Below, piece by piece: positions 6,022 to 9,599 of a stretch of DNA of 9,599 bases. Source of the stretch: Chlamydiia bacterium (lineage in GTDB: Bacteria; Chlamydiota; Chlamydiia; Chlamydiales; FEN-1388); contig PMZB01000286.1 in NCBI GenBank assembly GCA_003170575.1, forward strand, positions 1 through 9,599, in the 5' to 3' direction. The notes under the pieces were generated by a model. It searched no databases, was not told the DNA's origin, and saw only the letters and a list, made by a program, of their open reading frames with translations. Both the position numbers and the translations under genes were made by a program. How positions within the stretch are numbered: the first letter of the stretch is position 1; every line of letters begins with the position of its first letter.

Positions 6022-6131
6022 AGGTTTGTGTAATTTTTTTTACCACAAAGAACCACAGAGCACACAGAGAAAGATTTTGTTTTTCTCTGTGTACTCTGTG
6101 GTCTCTCAAGGAAAAAAAAATTAAATAACCT
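6022..6131. repeat. Palindromic, MITE-like intergenic element
   Basis: The core is a 21-bp stem: ACCACAGAG... at 6052-6072 pairs with ...CTCTGTGGT at 6082-6102, with one C-A mismatch and a nine-base loop. Outside it the symmetry continues imperfectly: TAAT8ACC at 6031-6044 mirrors the run ending in A9TTA at 6110-6123, and AGGTT (6022-6026) mirrors AACCT (6127-6131). The left arm is itself made of decamers (TACCACAAAG, AACCACAGAG, CACACAGAGA at 6041-6070). No transposase or obvious target duplication is present. From memory, CACAGAG/CTCTGTG palindromes occur as dispersed elements in several bacterial phyla. A non-autonomous mobile repeat is the best reading. It is not a clean terminator, because neither strand has a T-run right after the stem. 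Confidence 0.65.
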
Positions 6132-6187
6132 CTTGTTCATTCACTTTAAAACAGGCGACTACTTAAGAATTTAATGAGGAATTTTAA

Positions 6188-8164
6188 ATGCGACGTTCTA
6201 TTTGTTATGCAGAGCCAGCAACTGCTTTTGCCGGGGAAAGAAGGACTTGGAGATTTATCATCTCTCCCACTGCAACGCTTCCTAAAGGCACCTTCATTAA
6301 GTTTGATCTTGCGAGTCATGGTCGTTCTATAGACTGGGAAATTCCATCCACTTCATTGAAAGCTACTTCCAATAGTATCTGGGCTGAGATCGAGAAAGGA
6401 AAAATCATTCCAGCAAAAGCGCTCGAAGTAGAGGGTGGAACCCAGTTTGAATTTATCCTGCCTCAAGACGTTCCAGCAGGCAAAAAGATCATCATCGCCC
6501 TTGGAACGCAGGACAAAAAAGCAGAAGCAAAAAAAGGAAATTTATCTCAGCAGACAGTGCAGCGAAGAAGGCCTTTTTACGTATACATCGACCCAACCAA
6601 GAAGCGAAATTATTCAGAGCAGGAAATTATTACCCTGGATATCAAGGGAAATAAGCTCACAAATGTTCGGATTTTAGCACCCTCGCTTGTGATGAAAAAC
6701 AAGCGTTTTGATGTGCTCTTAAGGTTTGAAGACCAATTTGGCAACCTCACAAATAATGCACCGGAAGATACGCTCATTGAGTTTAGTCATGGAAACTTGA
6801 GAGAGACGCTCAAGTGGAAGCTGTTTCTTCCTGAAACAGGATTTATCTCTCTACCGAATTTGTATTTTAACGAGGAAGGCGTGTACACGCTTCATCTTAA
6901 AAATCTGAAAACAAAAGAGGAGCACACCTCTGCTCCCATTAAATGCATTGCTGCCGACTCCAAAAGTATTTTTTGGGGTACCTTTCACGGCGAATCTGAG
7001 CGGTATGACTCCACAGAAAACGTAGACAACTGTCTGCGCCATTTTCGAGATGAGCGATCGCTCAATTTTTTTGGAACCTCTGCTCCTGAATCCTCAAAGG
7101 AAACCTCTACAGATATCTGGAAGAAAATTGCTACCTGCATTGATGAGTTTGATGAGGAAGATAGGTTCTCTGCATTTTTAGGCCAACAATGGCGCGGAGA
7201 GCCAAAAGCAGAAGGGCTTCGCACCATTACATTTTACAAAGAGGACAAACCGATTTTGCGCTTAAAAGACGCCCGATCTTCCTCCTTGAAAAAGCTTTAC
7301 AAGTCTTTTGCTCCCAAGGATTTGCTCTCTATCCCCTGCTTCACTATGTCAAGCTCTACACCCTTCAATTTTGAGGATTTAAATCCTGAGTTTGAACGTG
7401 TTGTCGAGATTTATAACTCATGGGGATGCTCTGAAAGAACAGCCAAAGAAGGAAATAAATTTCCCATCCAGAGCCCTGCAAAAAAAGGAGTTCACGAATT
7501 TCCAGAAGGATCGCTGTTAAAAGCTCTTCTTAAAAATCGCCGCTTTGGCTTTGTTGCAGGCGGTCTTGATGATCGGGATATATTTGCTGATCTTTATGAT
7601 TCTGATCAGAAGCAGTACCCGCCGGGGCTCACAGCAGTACTTTGTGACAGGCTTACCAGGCAATCTATCTTTGAAGCTGTGTACAACAGACACTGCTATG
7701 CAACCACCGGGGAAAGAATTGTTCTTGGGTTTACCCTTGCAGGCCATCTTATGGGCACCGAACTTTCTACTGCTACAAAGCCAGGCTTGCATGTGAATAG
7801 ACATATTGAAGGGTATGTGGCAGGCACAGCTCCAATTGTCAAAGTAGAGCTGATTCGTAATGGGGAAGTGTTAGAAACATTCAAGTCCACCACAAACTCT
7901 CTTCACTTTGAGTATGACGACATGGTTCCTCTTACCCAAGTCAGCATTAAGGATCCTAGTAAAAAGATCCAATTTACATTTTATTATGTACGCGTCACGC
8001 AAAAAGATGGGCATACAGCATGGAGCTCCCCTATCTGGATTGACTGCCTTCCCAAGCCCAAAGAGGCAAAAAAGATCGTTGCTAAACCTGCGAACAAGCC
8101 TAAAGTAAAAACTCTTCCCTCATTTGAAGAAGAGGAAGAGGAAGAATTCGAAGACGAGGAATAA
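6188..8164 (+). CDS. DUF3604 (PHP/amidohydrolase-like) protein with degenerate metal site
   Basis: This 658-residue protein aligns by motif to the DUF3604 family, a poorly characterised group related to metal-dependent amidohydrolases/PHP domains. Residues 1-250 form a beta-rich N-terminal region. IFWGTFHGES (261-270) corresponds to the WGDLHGHS metal motif, keeping H267 but with T for D and E for the second H. FFGTSAPE (294-301) replaces the usual TDH segment. VVEIYNSWGCSE (405-416), RRFGFVAGGLDD (451-462), PGLTAV (479-484) and the very typical TRQSIFEAVYNRHCYATTGE (490-509) follow, then WSSPIWID (612-619). The C-terminus is a Lys/Pro linker (622-642) and an acidic tail of seven consecutive Glu plus more (647-658). 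There is no signal peptide or membrane segment. GAGGA at 6176-6180 supports the ATG. Ferredoxin follows after three bases. The family fold is fairly sure; activity is doubtful because the expected metal ligands are mostly absent. Confidence 0.8.
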   Translation: MRRSICYAEPATAFAGERRTWRFIISPTATLPKGTFIKFDLASHGRSIDWEIPSTSLKATSNSIWAEIEKGKIIPAKALEVEGGTQFEFILPQDVPAGKKIIIALGTQDKKAEAKKGNLSQQTVQRRRPFYVYIDPTKKRNYSEQEIITLDIKGNKLTNVRILAPSLVMKNKRFDVLLRFEDQFGNLTNNAPEDTLIEFSHGNLRETLKWKLFLPETGFISLPNLYFNEEGVYTLHLKNLKTKEEHTSAPIKCIAADSKSIFWGTFHGESERYDSTENVDNCLRHFRDERSLNFFGTSAPESSKETSTDIWKKIATCIDEFDEEDRFSAFLGQQWRGEPKAEGLRTITFYKEDKPILRLKDARSSSLKKLYKSFAPKDLLSIPCFTMSSSTPFNFEDLNPEFERVVEIYNSWGCSERTAKEGNKFPIQSPAKKGVHEFPEGSLLKALLKNRRFGFVAGGLDDRDIFADLYDSDQKQYPPGLTAVLCDRLTRQSIFEAVYNRHCYATTGERIVLGFTLAGHLMGTELSTATKPGLHVNRHIEGYVAGTAPIVKVELIRNGEVLETFKSTTNSLHFEYDDMVPLTQVSIKDPSKKIQFTFYYVRVTQKDGHTAWSSPIWIDCLPKPKEAKKIVAKPANKPKVKTLPSFEEEEEEEFEDEE

Positions 8165-8167
8165 TTC

Positions 8168-8437
8168 ATGGCTGAGCTAACATTCCAAAATACAGGCACC
8201 ACCATCAATCTAGAGGATGGCTCCCCCCTTACAGATCCTTGTGAAGAAGCAGGGGTGCATTTTGCCTGCGGGCAAGGATACTGCGGCACGTGCATCGTTC
8301 ATGTCGAATCAGGGGGAGAAAATCTTTCTCCTCCCACCCAAAAAGAGCTAGATTTTCTCGGAGAAGATGGGGTCAAAAAGGAGCGCATGGCCTGCCAATG
8401 CCGGATCCTCAAAGGCAAAGTGACGATCAGGATATAA
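8168..8437 (+). CDS. Plant-type [2Fe-2S] ferredoxin
   Basis: This 89-residue small electron carrier has the plant-type cluster motif C34-x4-C39-x2-C42 (FACGQGYCGTCIVHV) and a distal C76 in RMACQCRI. C78 is an extra Cys two positions after the last ligand. LSPPTQKELDFLGED (53-67) is the usual helix before the fourth ligand. The length matches minimal bacterial ferredoxins of this class, with no fused reductase. GAGGA at 8156-8160, located in the Glu-rich end of the upstream gene, is seven bases before the ATG, and only three bases separate the genes, so they are likely co-transcribed. The redox partner is unknown; an oxidoreductase link to the DUF3604 protein is conceivable but unsupported. 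Its 3' end overlaps the convergent gene by 11 bases. Confidence 0.92.
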   Translation: MAELTFQNTGTTINLEDGSPLTDPCEEAGVHFACGQGYCGTCIVHVESGGENLSPPTQKELDFLGEDGVKKERMACQCRILKGKVTIRI

Positions 8438-9521
8438 AACGAATAAGAGATAGCTGTTCAGCGGATAACTTACCTAAAGCCTTATATCTTTGATCTGGTG
8501 GAAGAAGGTTTATGCGGCGTCTGGATTCTTCCTTTACTTCCTCTGAATCTATAGGAAAGAGATTTAATACCTGCTCAGAAGTAAGGCGATCCCATTCAAG
8601 ACGTAAAAATTGGGTATCACTGAGAAGCTCATATTTCTCCGGAAGAAGTCTGTCAAAGATTTTATTTACTTGCTCTGGAGTAAGAATGCTAAATCTGAGC
8701 TTTGACTTAAAAAACTCCCCAGGATTGCGTTGGCGCATACCAGGGAAAAGGCCGCAGAAGTTGCTCCGGATAGCTGACTTAAACATAAGCTGAGACAGTT
8801 GCTCATCACTGATAAACTTGTATTCTTCATCAGAGAGGCAGCTAAACAATTCGTCAATTTTGGCAGGAGTAAAGTGGGCAATTTGGTTTTTTACTTCTTC
8901 CGGTGAGAAAAACAATCCAACCACTTGACGCCATTGTCCTGGTAAGAGTTTTGAAAGATCAACTTGTCGCATTTGTCGCGGAGAAAGAAGTGGAATAAGG
9001 GAAGCAGGCACCTGGTCAATACAATTATTTATCTGACTTGGAGTGAGATGGAGCAATTTCACAATTGGCATCGAACGAACTTCTTCACCTTCTCCAGGAA
9101 CTTCTTCGTCCATAGGGATTGAAGAAAATCTCTCTAGTAGTACCTTTTTGACATGGGGTGAATAACTAATAAAATCGAAAACTCTAATTTTTAATAACTT
9201 TTCCAAAGGCTGGAAAAGAGCGCTATTCTCAGGCACCATCTCTGACATATCTAATTTATGCAACACTTCCTCATCACACTGCTTAAGGAGGAGGAACGCG
9301 TCCCACATCGATACTTGTTTCTTTTCCACTCTGCGAATCTTTCGAGGCAGTTCGATGGTTTGTGAACCTGATGAGCTTATCCTTTTTAAAGAAGATGTTT
9401 GTATTGCTGCCAAAACCTGATTCCTCCTTTCAGGGGGCATATTTTGCGCCTCCCTTCTTGGCCGATCTGTTTGGAGTAAAATTCCTGAGTTTGTCGCTTC
9501 AGCAACCCCATCTATACTCAT
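8427..9521 (-). CDS. Helical-repeat protein of unknown function, candidate host-interaction protein
   Basis: I do not recognise a named family for this 364-residue protein. Residues 1-70 are polar and basic, with clusters such as PRKIRRVEKKQ (59-69) resembling a nuclear localisation signal. From about residue 155 to the end runs a degenerate repeat of short helices starting LTxxQ/LSxxQ: LTPSQI (159), LSPRQM (179), FSPEEV (205), FTPAKI (217), ISDEQL (237), LTPEQV (280), LSDTQF (300), LTSEQV (313), LPPDQR (340) and LSAEQL (352). The units near 217-247 and 280-310 align closely over about 31 residues, a period of about 63. There is no signal peptide or membrane span. AAGGAGA (plus-strand 9526-9532) gives a strong SD for the ATG at 9521. 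Chlamydia-related bacteria encode many such repeat proteins, and an effector or scaffold role is inferred only. Confidence 0.8.
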   Translation of the reverse strand: MSIDGVAEATNSGILLQTDRPRREAQNMPPERRNQVLAAIQTSSLKRISSSGSQTIELPRKIRRVEKKQVSMWDAFLLLKQCDEEVLHKLDMSEMVPENSALFQPLEKLLKIRVFDFISYSPHVKKVLLERFSSIPMDEEVPGEGEEVRSMPIVKLLHLTPSQINNCIDQVPASLIPLLSPRQMRQVDLSKLLPGQWRQVVGLFFSPEEVKNQIAHFTPAKIDELFSCLSDEEYKFISDEQLSQLMFKSAIRSNFCGLFPGMRQRNPGEFFKSKLRFSILTPEQVNKIFDRLLPEKYELLSDTQFLRLEWDRLTSEQVLNLFPIDSEEVKEESRRRINLLPPDQRYKALGKLSAEQLSLIRFIS

Positions 9522-9544
9522 ACAATCTCCTTATTAAAGAAATA

Positions 9545-9573
9545 ATCTTAGCAAAAAAGAGTATTTATGTAAG
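9545..9573 (-). promoter_or_regulatory. Candidate promoter of the minus-strand helical-repeat gene
   Basis: Read on the minus strand, CTTACA (plus 9568-9573) and TAAGAT (plus 9545-9550) each match four of six consensus bases and are 17 bases apart. They lie 24 bases before the ATG, in an AT-rich stretch, with AAGGAGA just upstream of the start. The spacing is ideal, the boxes are only moderate. The remaining bases to the window edge (9574-9599) hold nothing I can identify. Confidence 0.35.
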
Positions 9574-9599
9574 CTTTTATTTTGACTTAAATATTGAAC

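Noticed and set aside
6041..6100. Decamer-like repeats considered as a CRISPR array
   Set aside because: The units are 10 bases, contiguous and arranged as a palindrome. There are no spacers and no cas genes.
6052..6102. Reading the long hairpin as a Rho-independent terminator
   Set aside because: The stem is long enough, but on the plus strand it is followed by TCTCTCAAGG and an A-run, and on the minus strand by TTCTTTGTGG. Neither has a T-run at the stem base.
5828..6109. Minus-strand open frame of 93 codons across the palindromic element
   Set aside because: Much of its N-terminal part is simply the palindrome translated, and it runs opposite the small gene. There is no protein-level support.
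7984..8295. Minus-strand open frame of 103 codons opposite the DUF3604 tail and ferredoxin start
   Set aside because: Its Ser-run is only the antisense of the GAA/GAG acidic tail, and it lies opposite two well-supported genes.
8512..8793. Plus-strand open frame of 93 codons opposite the helical-repeat gene
   Set aside because: It is antisense to the repeat region, where the minus-strand frame shows clear LTxxQ periodicity. It has no motif of its own.

Overview
The window looks like chromosome from a member of the Chlamydiae, probably an amoeba-associated 'environmental' lineage such as the Parachlamydia/Waddlia/Simkania relatives. The main reason is the run kdsB-pyrG-yqgF with tight overlaps, an order I recall from Chlamydia. 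It is flanked here by genes that classical Chlamydia lack. Base composition is moderately AT-rich, and the start sites carry recognisable Shine-Dalgarno (SD) sequences. This lineage call rests on gene order and protein style, not on a database search.

Layout. (1) 7-1695, plus strand: a large protein made of two tandem protein-tyrosine-phosphatase (PTP) folds. Both have lost the P-loop arginine and the second has also lost the catalytic cysteine, so it reads as a double pseudophosphatase. (2) 1730-5730, plus strand: a compact operon of kdsB (CMP-KDO synthetase), pyrG (CTP synthase), yqgF/ruvX (16S rRNA-processing nuclease family) and a GT4-type glycosyltransferase. Its members overlap or nearly touch. 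PyrG makes the CTP that KdsB uses to activate KDO for lipopolysaccharide, and the glycosyltransferase fits an envelope-sugar theme. (3) 5686-6187: an accessory patch. It holds an 18-bp direct repeat bracketing a 67-codon small gene, followed by an approximately 100-bp palindromic, MITE-like element. (4) 6188-8437, plus strand: a DUF3604 (PHP/amidohydrolase-like) protein with an eroded metal-site signature, coupled to a plant-type [2Fe-2S] ferredoxin. (5) 8427-9521, minus strand: a helical-repeat protein of unknown function with a basic, disordered N-terminus. It converges on the ferredoxin gene with an 11-nt coding overlap and has a candidate promoter at the right edge.

The housekeeping core (kdsB-pyrG-yqgF) is ordinary. 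The unusual content is at the edges and in the patch: the tandem dead PTP protein, the repeat-bracketed small gene, the palindromic element, the degenerate DUF3604 protein and the helical-repeat protein. The two edge proteins have the look of host-interaction (effector-type) proteins, but secretion is not shown by the sequence. No tRNA, rRNA, CRISPR array, transposase or convincing intrinsic terminator was found.
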